From NCBI RefSeq assembly GCF_014356525.2, contig NC_052506.1, positions 20,735,916 to 20,799,915 of the forward strand: 64,000 nt of DNA, written 5' to 3'. Source of the DNA: Nilaparvata lugens (taxonomy: Eukaryota > Arthropoda > Insecta > Hemiptera > Delphacidae). Below the pieces are notes generated by a model. That model searched no databases. It was not told the origin of the DNA and worked only from the letters and a program-made list of their open reading frames with translations. The translations under genes and the position numbers were made by a program. Positions 22,516-36,470 of the stretch are shown here, one piece after another; position 1 is the stretch's first letter, and every line of letters starts with the position of its first letter.

Positions 22516-22969
22516 CTGGAATCAAGAAAAATTAATATTGAAAAAATACTGGTATAATATTAACTATTTTAAATTTGAAATTAGTTTCTTCTATGGAATG
22601 TAAATTGTTCTGGAATGTAAAAAGAGATTGTGACATAGGCCTAATCTACAATTTATTGGACTATATTCTATATTAGAGAAACTACAGTTTTGGCATTCGC
22701 CTGTTGTCTTCTCATATAAGTATAATGATTGTACATGATTGAATTGATTGAATAATGAATTTTATGCAGTAAAATTGATAATTTGTGTTATATGACAATA
22801 AAGGATTATTGATTGATTGAATAGTAACTTGAAACATTCCTTATTTCTGAGCATTTTTTGAAAATTTGAATTGAGACTGAAATAGAGGAAAGTATATTCC
22901 CAGTGATAATAAATGATTCTTAGGATTATAATCTAACTTAATATATATGAGAAAGTGTACTAGAAGCTT

Positions 22970-23345
22970 TATTCTAAAATTTTTAGCCCGCATAACTGGG
23001 CTCCTTCTCAAACAGCTTCCTCCTGTGCGACTGAATAGAAAAAATCTTCCAATTCAAGATAGTAACTTTGTAAGATAGCTTTCCATTATATCAATTCTAG
23101 TAGGCTTGAGGTTTATTCAACTACGCGCAACACGAGATCTCATTTGTATATCTTTCAGATTTTTTATTCATCGTACTGCAACATTCAATTCTTCGTTTGT
23201 GGTGACTGCTGCAAGACTTTGGAATGCTATTCCTGAACATTGTAGAATTCTGTTTCACTTAGCGTTTTCAAAAGGAGACTTTTCAAATTACTTTTGGAGA
23301 GCAATGATTAGTTTTTGTTTTTCTTTACAGTATTTTTCTTAATAT
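22970..23345 (+). mobile_element. Non-LTR retrotransposon C-terminal fragment
   Basis: The plus-strand frame at 23106-23342 contains SSFVVTAARLWNAIPEHCR and ends FSNYFWRAM. This is the R-x-W-N-x-I/L-P block near the 3' end of many LINE open reading frames. It has no catalytic residues and lies in bestrophin intron 2, antisense to the gene. Confidence 0.5.
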
Positions 23346-23370
23346 ATTTTTTCAGTTGGGATTGAGTTGA

Positions 23371-23456
23371 GCGCGCGCGTGTGTGTGTGTGTGTGTGTGG
23401 TGTGTGTGTGTGGTGTGTGTGTGTGTGGTGTGTGGTGTGTGTGTGGTGTGTGTGTG

Positions 23457-23490
<34 letters not shown>

Positions 23491-23506
23491 GTGTGTGTGC
23501 GCGCGC

Positions 23507-23594
<88 letters not shown>
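23371..23594. repeat. (GT)n microsatellite
   Basis: About 220 bases of GT dinucleotides, interrupted by GGTGTG and GCGCGC blocks in the first half and uninterrupted from about 23511. The Cys-Val and Val-Cys open frames here are artefacts. Confidence 0.97.
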
Positions 23595-23596
<2 letters not shown>

Positions 23597-24768
23597 CTAC
23601 TTAGTATTGATGGAATTTTAGGTGTATCATTATTTTCTATTATGTATGAAACAAATAAGTTCTACTCTTTGTTTCTAAAAGTTTTATACTCATCTACATA
23701 TTTATTATCTATTCTGAATAAAGTTATACTCTTTGTTTCTAAAAGTTTTCTACTCATCTAAATATCTATTATCTGTTCTGAATAAGTTATTTTTTCATTT
23801 GTGTCAATAGAAATTTAGTGTTAGTATGCAATGGCTATTACAACTCCTGGCAATACATGGTTGTTTGTGAGAATGAATCAATCAATAAATCAACAACTAC
23901 TTTTTTACGCTTCATAAGGTGTGATAAAAAGTGAATTTTTGTGGAGCAATGAAGGGTTGAATTTGTTTCACCATTCCACCTCATCTATCAGTCATCTATC
24001 TCAATGTTCTCCTTTAGCCAAGAATTTCAGTCAGTCATGGAACTTATCGTAGCCTACCAGACGAAAAGGGTTATGAGAATGCTCACATCAACACAGACAC
24101 GGAACAGTAATGACCAAATTACCAAAGAATACACAAAGTGTCTGGTGTCAGTTGATGTGAATGAGGCTCTACTCAACATTTGCTCATGCTCAATTCGTCA
24201 TCTATCATGATAATATTTTCCAAGAATAGACTAATTATACTCTTGAACAAAAATATTCAAGTCGAATTGCAAATAGTCATGTGAGATGTAACTTGATCCA
24301 ATTTAAAACACGCTTGTAATGACCTAGGAGCATGCACCATCGAAATAAGGATGATTGACTTGAAATATTGATTTGGCATACAATTCAATAGAAATGTGAT
24401 TTGTTCTCATAATAATGTCATGTCATATCTCTTCCATTTTTTCATATCAGCTGCTTATCTCTAAAACTGATTGATGAATACCAGAGAGCCTGAATATCAA
24501 TATCAGTAGCAACAATACAATAATGTTGTTGGATGTTAGTAATAAGGCTATAATATACTCGTATAACGATTATGATTCTAAATTAATAATAGAAGAGATT
24601 AATTTCATCGAATTATTCAAACGTGTAGATGAAGGAGCTCAAGTTTAATCTTGAATAGATAACATACTTTATTGGATAGATAGAGGATGAAATGGAATCA
24701 TGAAATTGAGAAGTAATTTTGATCACTCATATTGTTAAAATTTTAGTATCCTTCCGTGACTGTAATAT

Positions 24769-25276
24769 ACGTGCCCATTCATGCACCGAACGTTTTTAAA
24801 TTTTACACAGTTTACAAAGTGGATTCTAAAAATATTCTGGGAAAATTTCAGCTCCCTAAACTTCGTAGAAACAAAATGGCTACACATTGGAAATTTTTAT
24901 GAATTGGTAAAATGTTCAATATGTCGCTATTTTGTTTCTACGACGGCTAGGGAGCTGAAATTTCCACAGAATATTTCTAAAACCTACTTTGTAAACTGCG
25001 TAAAATTTAAAATTATTCAATTTCCCAGAAAATTAATTTCTTTTCCCAGAAATTGAAAATTTTCCAATTCATTACAATTTCCCAGAAATTGGAAATTTTA
25101 CCAATTCATTACAATTTCCCAGAAATTGAAAATTTTAATAAATTGGTAAAATGTTCAATATGCCGCTATTTTGATTCTACGAAGGTTAGGGAGCTGAAAT
25201 TTTCCCAGAATATTCTAAGAACCTACTTTGTAGACTGCGTAAAATTTGAAAAAGTTCGGAGCATGAATGGGCACGT
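24769..25276. mobile_element. MITE with terminal inverted repeats
   Basis: The left end acgtgcccattcatgcaccg and right end ggagcatgaatgggcacgt are inverted repeats. Both sides are flanked by aatat, which may be the target duplication. Subterminal parts (aaaatttcagctccctaaac / gttagggagctgaaatttt) are also inverted. Short tandem units with caatttcccagaaattg lie inside. The frames at 24781-25056 and 25053-25283 are not genes. It lies in bestrophin intron 2. Confidence 0.8.
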
Positions 25277-25289
25277 AATATAAAATTAA

Positions 25290-26290
25290 ACGTGGAAACC
25301 TCTTCGTGGGACACAGTGAATGATTTCTTAATAACAAATATTCGAGTGAGGAAGGAAGTCCGTGATCAATTAAAAATTGTTTATTTCTATGCTGGAAAGA
25401 AATCACGACACCTTTGAACAGTGACTATTGAGGACCTACATTTTCAGGTGGAGGCCATATTAGAAAAAGTACTTTGAAGCAATTACACAGTGATTATGCG
25501 GTTATCTATTGAAGCTCAAACTTAAGCGCCTATGATTACAAAGTCACACTTAGTCCTGCTATTTAAGTGGCAAAGTAGTTAGTAGTAGTGAAGCAGTAGT
25601 GAGATTATAATAAGCCTAAGCCTAACTAATTCATCTGCTTTGAATCTACATAAATCTTCAATAGCATTTGACATCTCCCATTTATGCAAAACGTATTGGA
25701 ACATATTTATCAGGTATTCAACGCTCAAATCACAATCATACATTCAAAAATTGACAAAACTAGAAGCAAACTTCTCAAATTTTGTTCTGAGATGAAGCTC
25801 TTATTTTCTAAGAAGCTCATGGAAATGAGCTCATATCTTATAGCACTTGACCTATTACAATAAAACTCAAGAATGTAAAACACTTTTTTTACTGCTCACT
25901 GTAATTTTGTTGCATTGAAAACGTAGATAACAACTTACACGTCATAAGATTTCATACACTAATGATATAATGATATATGAGAGGCTTATAAAATATTGTT
26001 TACTAGTGATGTATTACAATAAATTTACTTGAATGTGAATGATTGCTTGAGAGATGTGAAAGAAGAGCATTGACAGAGTAAATGAATTTGATGCAACTAA
26101 TTGAAATTTTTTTTTGAAGTCCACATAAAAATATATCTCAACATCCCAATTAGCGTTTTACATGAAAAGCTTCCACTTTTGAATTGAGAATATTCCACTT
26201 TAGATTACCTTACTTGGAACTCAATGACTCACTGAAAGATTTCACAGAAAAACGTGATTATAGTACGCGTTACAAATTGATTTATGGTTC
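25290..26290. other. Bestrophin intron 2, right part, no feature seen
   Basis: AT-rich intron sequence between the MITE and exon 2. I saw no exon, RNA gene or clear repeat. Confidence 0.4.
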
Positions 26291-26294
26291 TTAC

Positions 26295-26405
26295 TTCTTT
26301 TGATCCTCATCCAAACAAAATCTATAGGTGAAGTTGAGGAGGTAGTAAGTCACGAGGAATGCAAAGAGATCTGGCCACACTAGTTTGTAGATACTTCCTT
26401 TCCAT
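26295..26405 (-). CDS. Best1: Bestrophin exon 2, first transmembrane segment
   Basis: This exon encodes residues 24-61: RWKGSIYKLVWPDLFAFLVT, then YYLLNFTYRFCLDEDQKK. It matches [20 protein letters not shown] of vertebrate BEST1 and contains the first membrane helix. The acceptor is gttacag at 26407-26406 and the donor GTAAGA starts at 26294. It is 111 bp: one base completes Arg24 and two bases leave for Lys61. Confidence 0.95.
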
Positions 26406-26589
26406 CTGTAACACAAATATTTATTCAATTAAGAAATAATACTAACAAAACTAACAAAGCCTGCAATCATAAAAATTGAATTATGATTCAATCGCTAGTA
26501 AAATGTGGGCCAAAATCAGAATTTTTTAAATACACAGTCAAGTTAGTAAACAGGATAGCTGATTAATGAAATGAATATATATTTAATGC

Positions 26590-26755
26590 AGAAAAACAAA
26601 TATTATTCTAAAAGAGGAGAAATATTGAAAAGTTTATATCATGTTCAAGTTTTGGTTTGAGAGTTTTCAACAATAAATATATTATTCTAAAAGAGGAGAA
26701 ATATTGAAAAGTTTATATCATGTTCAAGTTTTGGTATGAGAGTTTTCAAGTGTTA
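26590..26755. repeat. Tandem duplication, two units of about 75 bp
   Basis: The unit tattattctaaaagaggaga, then aaatattgaaaagtttatat and ttttggtttgagagttttca, occurs twice in a row with one or two changes. Non-coding, bestrophin intron 1. Confidence 0.85.
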
Positions 26756-27279
26756 TGCGAGAAAAATATAATTCAAAATTATTATATTAATTGAATTTCC
26801 AACCAATAGTAAACCAAGTAAAAACTCAAACAAAACCCATTATTTGTACAAGCCCCTTGTTTTTCACAAGTCCTATTTTTAAGAAACTGTTTTCACAAGT
26901 TCCACGTGTTTCCAGTGTTCATCTGTTCAGAATCATAGCTGGGCATTGTTGGGGAGTGAATTGACATTTTCGGCTGAGTACACAAGTAGCTGGTGTCTTG
27001 CTAGTCATCTTCCAAGGGATTTTTACTTGTGAAAGTGAGGGTTTCGAAAATAATAGATGGATTGGTTACAGAGAGTGGATAATGGATAGATTGTTAAATA
27101 AGCAGCGGATATAACAATATTGAAACCCACAGATATATATTGTATATCCTTTATATTGGTGTTGACTGTGATATCAGTGGCCACAGGTTTGTGAAAATGT
27201 AAAAATCTTGTAAAACAGTAAAAACAACCTACACAAGTTAGTTGTACAAATTCATTACATAACAAGTACCAAGTATCAA

Positions 27280-27425
27280 TAATTTATTTATCAATACAGT
27301 TATTACAATTATCTATAATAATAGATATCATAATCTGAAAGTGGAAAACTAAGTTTAGCTTGTACTAGTCCTCTTTCAAATTCTAATGATGATGAAGTTC
27401 AAAAGGTTATGTCGATGTCACGCAA
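27280..27425. repeat. Dispersed repeat, family R, copy 2
   Basis: It shares atagatatcataatctgaaa and gaaaactaag.ttagcttgta with 4375-4460. The boundaries are approximate. Confidence 0.5.
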
Positions 27426-27939
27426 TTCACATTTCTGGTCCAAGAATACTCTTTGAAAATAATTGACAAATAATAAAAATATTGGATTTAGTGATTTTGT
27501 TAGAATGCCGATAAAACACTTGAAAGCTTAGTATTGAATTGAAAAGAGAACTACAAACAACTATACAAATAGACACAGACAATATAACAGCTAGTATCAA
27601 GTGGAATACTACACGATGTCTTCAATTGCATAGGCTATTACTTTTTTGTTTATCATAGTCAACAGATCACAAAACCTCATTTGTTGGTCCCTAATTTCCA
27701 AGTTGCATGACTGCTAACTACTAATAAGATATGTGTTATAGTTTGCCGATGATTGAGCATCAAATATGCATTGCGGTAACTACAAGGGTAGTCCTACATA
27801 GATGTAATTACAAAGCTGGTAACAAGACTATTATGATGAGAGACGTGTAGTGGATGGTTGTTGTCAGTTTGTTTGACAGCAAGCAGTGAGCGAGCAGAGA
27901 GCAAGCATTTCACTTCTGAATAATTCATCGACCCTCGAA

Positions 27940-28010
27940 AGCAATCGCTTTGAATAAACGGCGTGCGGCGCCCGCCCACTCACAGCTAACGCTTTACACT
28001 GCGGCGCTCA
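27940..28010 (-). promoter_or_regulatory. GC-rich patch, possible alternative promoter
   Basis: An isolated GC-rich stretch in bestrophin intron 1. On the minus strand it contains gtgggcgggcgccgcacgcc, including an Sp1-like GGGCGGG. It lies about 1.6 kb upstream of exon 2. Nothing else supports a promoter, and a transcript starting here would lack the MTVTYT start. Confidence 0.2.
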
Positions 28011-28039
28011 AACTGTATCATATTATGAAAGGAAACAAC

Positions 28040-31000
28040 AATAGGATGAGATCTGGAAATATTGGACAAAACTACGTGACTGGTTGTAGAAAACTTAGTC
28101 GGTAATTCAAGTAATCATCAATAGAGTAATTGATAAATGAGATATATTGTAATAGTGACCTCCTCGGTTGGAACTCGCTCATGAATTGTTGTATTGTAAT
28201 CTTTGAAACCCGAAAGTTTAGATTACACAGAGTTGGTGAAAATTATGGAAACAGCTAAATATTTCTCCTACCTACAAGAATAATTTGACAGTAGCTTTTA
28301 TTCGGGATCCTATTTGAAATGAAAAATTACTCTACAAGAATTACTCTGTCGCTTCAACATCTTTGACCCTCATATGAATCCAAATACATTTTTTTGAATG
28401 AGAGAGTGGTCATGTGATACATGATTTCAAAACAGAGTTCCAAGAGAAAATGAATGACGAAAACCGCACATAGATGATTGATATCTTAACCCGTGTCCAG
28501 TTTGATGATGTAAAAGTTGTAAAATTATGTTGTATATCAACCAGCTGAAATCATGTGTCAAGCGCATGAGAGATGTCTGTGTGATAGCTCCCAAATAGGC
28601 TCAGCTGATTTTATGAATGAATGGAAAAACTGTTCAAAGAATACTTGTTCAAAATTTGAAGCTGATTGATCAATTCCTTCTTAAGTTTTTATAGAACATA
28701 CAAACAGACGGACAACGTCTGTCAACTGACGTCTATTGACTGTAGGTCAAAAGTGAGAACTCGCTAACGCTCGTTCAATTATAGTATAGCACGAGATACT
28801 CAAGATACAGCTAATGTATAACCGTTCTACTCTCGAGATACAGCTAATGTATAACCGTTCTAGGCCTACTCACCGTTCTAGTTTATAAATTAACAATAAC
28901 TCTTCATTAAAGAGCAAATTGAAGGTTTTCCACATTCATTCAAGAATAGGACGGTGAAAAGCGAGTCGAAAATACTGCATCAATCAATGAATACTACAAA
29001 AATGCAATCAATGCATTGAGAGAATGAACTTTGAAAATAAAAATTTAATAGTAATACAATATTTCTAAGAACTTTATTTTCTATTACCATTGATGAAATT
29101 CTATTCTAAACTCCTATATAAAAAGGAATAAACAACATCACGCAACCACAGGGCTACAAAAACAAAATGAGATGTACACGCCTAGTTCGAAGCGAGGATC
29201 CAAGGTCGGTTATGAAGTCAAAGAAGCTGCTTGGAAGATGCTGCCCGCTAGTCTCAAAGAAAATTACAGGCTTGTCAAATAACTAGGTGGGCTGCTAGCA
29301 AAGGAAGATAATGTGGAAAGAAATAATTTTCCCAATATCAAGTCTTTCCAGCGACGCAAGTCACTGTTCGACTAAGTGATTCCATGAAGTTAGATTTAAC
29401 TAAATACATTATTTGCTAAAGTCACATCATATTATTTGAATAATGTGATAAATTAATTGAAAAGCTTTATTGGAAAAAGACAATCACACGAATAAAATGT
29501 CATGGAAAACATAGAATGCCCCAATTAAAAACCATTAACAAAATATAATCTGATTTTAGGCTACCAGAGCCTTATTTATTGCGAAAATTAAAATAAAAGA
29601 ATTACCAACCATGTAAAATCTAGCACAAATAATACCCTTTGACTAGATAAAAAAAACACAGAACCGAATATCTCTATTTTTCAAGACCATCTTCTATGAC
29701 GCAGTGAAACTATTTTCAAAAGAGTAGATTAGCATATAGTTTATTGTCTTCCACAAAATTAAATATGTCTTTTTATTAAAATATCATTTTTATCGACTAC
29801 AGCTATCTAGCTAAAATTTGTTGTTTTTCTTCATTAGCATGTTACTGTTCTCATCTTCCTAAGATTATTTGATAAGCTTTGCCGGAAAACATAAATTTCA
29901 AAACGGAAGGTTAATGAATATATTATAATTAATTTGTTAACGGAATAGTTTGACGAGGTTTTCCGAGAAACAAACCAACATTAAATCATGTATGGAAATG
30001 CGCGTTTGTTAGATAAATGAACATGAAAGGCGTGCGTTGGAATCGAAGAGCATTTTTTGTTCAATGACAATGAATTAGATGTTAAGTGCGAGGATGCTGG
30101 GTCAAGGCCATACAATGATGGATGAGTGGGGGACAGCCCACTTTATTAATGAGTTCCCCCTCACCTACAATAGTTCTAGTCACTTATAGTAACTTGAACA
30201 AACGAATACGCTACTTTTGATCACAATTATCATCGTAATTGTTATTATAATTTGGTTTTTGAAAAACTTTTCAATAACTGATTTCGTCAAGACTACAGAA
30301 TCATACTGAATTCACAAGGCAAATCCTCATTATCACTAGTATGTGAAGTGAAATCTTTCGTGGAAATGAATTATTCATGGGGAAAATTGGAGTGAATCAC
30401 CAGATTTGGGATTGTATTTGGAAATTCCTTACACTGTGTTGTAATACCTTTTTGGAAATGTTTGTGTTTTAAAACTTTTTGTAGTTTGGAACCTTGTTTT
30501 TCTATTATTCCTGAATGAAGGAAGTAATATCCTAATTCCACCAGCAATGAGATGCTATTATGATGTGTCGACTGTTCCCTAGGATATTTATGAACGAGAG
30601 AAAAATAATTTTATTTATGAATAACATTTCGCTTTCATAATGAACAATATTAAGCACAAATTAATCTCCTAGTCAAGATGATATCAACAATCGTACATGT
30701 TACTGAAGGATAAGTGATCAAATATTTGAAGAGGAAGATTAATTTTGATGTTGCGGAAAATGATATACATTATACCAATTTACTGATTCTATTCTTATGA
30801 ACGAATTGCTTTATCTACGTGTACATTCAATATTTTATCTTTATAAAACAGTTCTTGAGTACAAGGATAAGCAAAGATTTAAAATTTATTAAAAAATTTT
30901 ACCGGTTCAGTACTTGAACTATTAATGCCATAAAAAGATACCCATAGTACGTGAGTATGTGATATGAGCTTACATTGGTACATCACTTTTTCAAAAAACA

Positions 31001-33880
31001 ATACAATACTGCAATTGGGACATTGAGATTTAGTCTATAAACCGCGATGATAAAATAAAATGAAATTTATGTAATAAGATAAAAAAGACTTTATGTAATA
31101 AGTTGCTTTTGACCAAAATTCTATCTTATTCATACATGCACACATTACAAGTACAATTTGAACATAATCGAAATTGATAATATCAACTATTCAAGCCTTT
31201 GGGCAACTAAATGAAAAGAAAAACAAATTTAGTTTCATTTTCAATGTATATCATTTATAATATCATTACCATGTGACAGTACATTATAGGGCTTATATTT
31301 ATGAGTACCTATGGGAATATAATGATATTGATAGAGAATAATCAGCATTCATCTTTCAAAAATAACTTGTAATATTTATAATATCCCATACTTTCAATAA
31401 AATTACTGTATAAAAACTTGAGCCGTATATATCAAACCATATTCATACTGACTTTTACATACAAGGCTTATAAATATAGACTTGCCAACTGCGGGTGATT
31501 CTCAGAAATAAGCAGACAACAGAAAGTGCAATTTTGATCAATTGTCTCGGAAGAAGGGTTCATTGTGCTTCTAAACTTTCAATTATTTGAGATGAAAGAG
31601 CATTTCCTTTCTCACTCCAAAAGCCTAGCCCAAAGTGGATAATTCACATGGCAATGCAGTCATGACAAGTTAATTTGTATTTGGCAATGTTTCAATATCT
31701 ATTACTAGCTCGAATATATAACACTCTAATACTATATTACCATATATTTTAGTTATGACAAAAAATTGCTCTCCACAATATTCAACAGAAATATTAATTT
31801 CGATAATTTGGTCATTTTGAAGATGATTGAAGTATCACTGTAATATTGTTTTATCTAGAAATATCAGTGCATGATGTAAAATTACAGGAGCAAAGATAAA
31901 TCCAATTTTTGAATTGATAAACATATGAACGTGTTATTAGCCTATTTCATGAATACTTTTTCTATTGATAACAATTAAGTGGATGGACTCTTGCTCTCAG
32001 TACCATGAAAACTTGGGAAAGTGATCTAAATCAAGCATTAGTTTTAATGCCATATATTTAGATACAACTAGCTTATTCCATTCATTTTGAAAATCGATTA
32101 CGCTTAGAAAAATATTTTTGTAGAGTGAGATTTGATTGTTGAATAAATCCGGAAATTGTAGATATTTTTATCATATTTACGGTTTTGGCAGTACTATGAT
32201 AGGGAAAAGTGATTCAAGATAGATTTTAGACAACTGAGCTCGTAGAGGATGAAATTAAGAAGTATTCTTTTCCATAAAGAACGGCAGACATGTACGAAGC
32301 TATCACAATACAGGAGCATACAAGCAGAAATGCATTTGAAGGAATTTTACATTAATAATTTTAACCTACTTGGTTTGTATTAAAAACGGCAATAACAATC
32401 AATATTATGAGGAATAGATTAGTGATTAAAAACTCTTCATATAATAGATTAATGATGGAGAATCATGACACAATAGATGTTTGATTGTATGATAAGAGTG
32501 ATTTGCATCAATAAAAATCAATCAGCAAACAGCATAGCCACAAAGAAGAAAGAATGGCAAAAACGGCATTGCGAACCTCAATTATTTTCTAGTTTCTAGT
32601 TTGTGGTTGACTAGCCAGTAGTTTATGCTAGCATGAAGGAGTGTCGCAAAGAAGCAGCAGCACGCAAAGAATGGCATTCAAACCAACTATTATGCAATCA
32701 TTGCTCCTACAGTGCTCCAAGCAGGTGAAAGGAGAAAATTATCAAATTTCTTAGAATTTGAATGAGAATGAAGTACATTTGGAATGATGAGTCACACAAC
32801 TTGAAGTGAATGAAATCAATATTAAAGGTAACTATTTGTAATATTGATAGAACAAGTTATTTGTGATAGGAACAAGTGTAAGGGAATTGTAAAACTGTAT
32901 TAAAAGAATGATTTCAAGTTATTAACAAGATTGATAATTGGATCAAATTATAGGGTCAAAATCAGATTATAGGATTAAGATTAAAGGATCAGATTTTTGT
33001 CGACTGGATGTGAGCAAATAATGAAGAAATAGTAGACAAACCACCATAAATTATTATTGTTTTAGTGTTGTATTACTAAATTATTGTACTATTTTTTGGG
33101 ACTGTTCAAGGATATCAAGTGATAATAAATTAATGGAAGTGTTTCAATTGGTGAGTATCATTCAAGAATAGTGTATAGCATCCTTGAGTATCATTTATCC
33201 TAGTTTTCACAGAATACTAGGAATAGAATTATTACTTTAAAGAAAATTAAAAAAATTAATCATTTCTAACTATGCTAGATTCATAACTCATTAACAATTA
33301 CAGTAAATTTTAACATTAACATATTACAGTAAAATTTGCATTAAAGGTCATTAAATACAGAAGCTACTGTTTATTTATTACTTCAATCTCAAAATTCTAT
33401 ACAGTATCACCATAACAAAATAACAGTTACCGGTATAACAATAAAGTCAAAGTTGTAGATGACTGTATTTGAAAATCGACTGGGTTGCCTACAATAACTG
33501 CACGTCAACCGCAGAATTACCGCATAGTCGTGCTTGTTCTGGTATATAACCCACACACAGACAACAGATTGAGGAGTTAATTCACACTTTGCCTCGGGCA
33601 ACATAAAGAGTGTGAGTCTAGCACACAATGAAGAGGATAAGCTCGTTAAAAAGCAGTTTCAAGCAAATGACCTAGTAGAAAAGTAGCCTTGATAATGCTG
33701 CCGGCTTCAAGCAATGAATTTGGAGATTCTGTCCAGAAAATTGATCTGGCTTCTAGTAATAAATTTGGAGATTCTGCCAAGAAAATTGATCTGAGAATGT
33801 TCTATTTATTTTGAGAGTTTGGTCACGGTCTGATGAAAACTGGTTTACAAAATTATGGAATTGTACAGATTTACTAGATT
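28040..33880. other. Bestrophin intron 1, long AT-rich part
   Basis: This is almost 6 kb without a supported gene. Small items seen: a short tandem repeat (gatacagctaatgtataacc twice at about 28806-28860), and a degenerate frame at about 29160-29375 that may be a retrotransposon C-terminal fragment. The remainder shows no clear repeat ends, exons or RNA genes to the eye. Confidence 0.4.
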
Positions 33881-33904
33881 TGACTATCAATCAAATACGA
33901 ACAA

Positions 33905-34020
33905 ATATTCCCAACTTGCTTCTATAATAACATTGTGGATCATAATTTGTTATATCATTCCCAACTTGCTTCTACAATAACATTATAGATGATAATTTGT
34001 TATATCATTCCCAACTTCAA
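33905..34020. repeat. Tandem repeat, about 60-bp units
   Basis: The sequence tcccaacttgcttctataat followed by gataatttgttatatcat is repeated twice, with a partial third unit at about 34009. Bestrophin intron 1. Confidence 0.8.
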
Positions 34021-34029
34021 TTTTGAAGT

Positions 34030-35930
34030 GATCACATAATATCACTTGAAGAATGAGTTCAATTCAGAGACGAATAAAAAAAGAAGAAAATTACAACATC
34101 CTTGGAACAAGTCAAGCAATTGATAGTGGATGAGATAGAAAACAGGTAAAAAGTTATTTGAGAAATGCCGACTCCCATTGAATGAATGGATAAGATTGAC
34201 CTTTGAATTATTATCACGTATTCTCTAAGTAATAATAGTTTTTGTACAACTTATTGGAGGACTAATCAACTGATAATGTTTTTCCAAATATTATTTTTGA
34301 TTGAAGAGATACATGAATGAGAAAACAACGAAGGGTATGTGTAGGATTGAGAATTAATGCCAATCATAGATTGTGATGGAGGTTGGACTGAAGATTGGGG
34401 ATTGAGAGAGAAAGAAACAGCTCAAAATGAGGAACTTGGAAAATATGGAATGATCTTGATTGTTTAGTGTTTGAGTGTTGATTGTTACATCAATCATAAA
34501 AATAAGAATTTGGCATCTAGCCCCCCCACACACAAATAAGGTAACCTCGCAAAAAAAGGTGTCGTCAGTCGCTATATTTTTGAACACTGCTGGATATTTT
34601 GGGACCCCTAGGAACTTCCAAAGGAAGGAGGTCCCCTAACTAAGGAGGGGGTCTCCTACATCTCGAGGAAGTCCCCCAACTAAATGGATTTTATTTTTGT
34701 ATAATTTTAAATCAAGTTATAATAATTATGTAATTTTTTTAGTAATGATGATTATTTTTATTTTTTTTCTGTAAGTTGACCACGAATACTGGGTTAGAGT
34801 GGTCAACTTAGTTCCTACTTTTTTAAATTGTAATTTGCTATGTTTTTTTGTTAAAAGGAATCAATAAATTTCAGATTAACAAAAAGTAGAAATATAAAAT
34901 AGAATGTCGCATAATATGCGACATATATAATATGCGATATATTATATCTTTCTAATAACCTAACAAATCATTATAAGAGAGTTGAAAAGAGATGTCAGTA
35001 ATTGGTTGAAAATAAATAATTTAGAAATATAAAGATAGGCATCGATTCGTATGGATGATAAGATTGATTTTGAAAATCTTTCTAAGAAATCTAGCATATT
35101 ATGACAATACTGAATAGGCCAATTGCATTTTTCCAAAGCTGTCACGATTCCACGACATGTAAGAACATTATTTCGCTCATGCGATACTGTATCCTTCTCC
35201 TTCTACTTCTCCCTAACACCCTGACACCGTGCCCTAACCTTTGCGATAAATTGGATCAACAGAGCCTCAGCCCTAGAATGGAAGACGCCCGTGCAGATTC
35301 ACTCCAACTACCAGCATTCGTTGAATGAGGAGCATACATGCTATTTACACGGCTTGCTGACAGATTGAAGTGAATCTCACTTTAGTAGCCTCTATTATCA
35401 GCTAGTTACTGACAGCGCGAATGAACAGCTGTTTCCCAGGAGAACAGGAGCCAACGGTAGGCAGTAGGTCAATTCCAAGGGACCAGATCGATGCTCGAAC
35501 CTTCGTGTTCCTGCTACAATACTATAGATATAGCTCTATAGTACGGATAGTTGGCGATATATAGGTCACACCACCCGCGAAAAGGAAGTCACGAAATAGG
35601 GGTCAGAAATTTTCACGGAGAGTATGAATCCAAAGTCTAAACAACTGGAACTGTATCATACCATAGAGAAAGGATAAGCGTAAGTTGGAGTCTATTGGTT
35701 TGTTTCTGATCATATATAGTGCATCTAATGTAAATCTATACAACTGAAGCTAACTATATTACAATAAACATCTGTAAATATACACATTGCCCATGTAAAT
35801 ACACATTGTAAATATACACAAGCACATGGATGAAAATATATAAAGATACATTCTTCAATTTACAACTATTCATTACGAGCTGCTAGTTAATGAACCATTA
35901 TCTGGAAAGCCTTTTCAAAGACATAGTAGT
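34030..35930. other. Bestrophin intron 1, no gene seen
   Basis: AT-rich sequence. A local GC-rich patch at about 34600-34680 has short repeats of the form ggaggtcccctaactaa / ggaagtcccccaactaa. A block at about 35655-35680 (catagagaaaggataagcgt) recurs at about 47866 and 51364. The frame at 35101-35328 is not supported as an exon. Confidence 0.4.
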
Positions 35931-35944
35931 CAAATTCTATGTTT

Positions 35945-36100
35945 GGTCTAATAACAGCATAAACTGTTACTGTTGGTTTATCTGTTAAAATAAACTGTTA
36001 ATATTTGTTTATCTGTTAAGATAAACTGTTATTCTTACTGTTTATCTGTTAAGATAAACTGGCATTCTTACTGGTTATTCTGTTAAGATAAACTGTTGAG
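35945..36100. repeat. Minisatellite
   Basis: About five imperfect units of the type gtttatctgttaagataaac plus spacer ttattcttact. Each unit contains a small dyad (tttatctgttaagataaa). Bestrophin intron 1. Confidence 0.85.
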
Positions 36101-36119
36101 CCAGTTACATACACATCAA

Positions 36120-36250
36120 TTTTTGTCCGTACGATATTTTACCGTCCTTATGAATTCTATCAGATTAAATGGAACTTGACAAACATTATCTGTTTGGAAT
36201 AATCTGATAAATTTAAAAGGACGGCAAAAAATCGTACGAACAAAAATCGG
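36120..36250. mobile_element. Small foldback MITE
   Basis: The left arm (tttttgtccgtacgatattt, then taccgtcctta) is the imperfect reverse complement of the right arm (aaggacggcaaaaaatcgta, cgaacaaaaa). It is flanked by acacatcaa and a short (GT)n. Non-coding. Confidence 0.6.
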
Positions 36251-36470
36251 TGTGTGTGTGTGTGTAGAATGCCTTATACACAAACTCCTGGTGAGTCACT
36301 TTTAGATGTTATGCATATCTTTAACATCTTCAACATGTGAGTAACGACATGCCCTGTCCTCTGTCGTTAAAAACTTATAACAATATTGATTAAATCATAC
36401 GTTACTGTGTTGGTAGTTATTTTCATAAATATACTGTACAATCCATGAGATATATAGATGTATTAATAAG

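Noticed and set aside
23367..23761. Long Cys-Val open frames
   Set aside because: They are translations of the (GT)n microsatellite.
24781..25283. 91-aa and 76-aa plus-strand frames
   Set aside because: They are internal to a MITE with terminal inverted repeats and contain only repeated AT-rich blocks.
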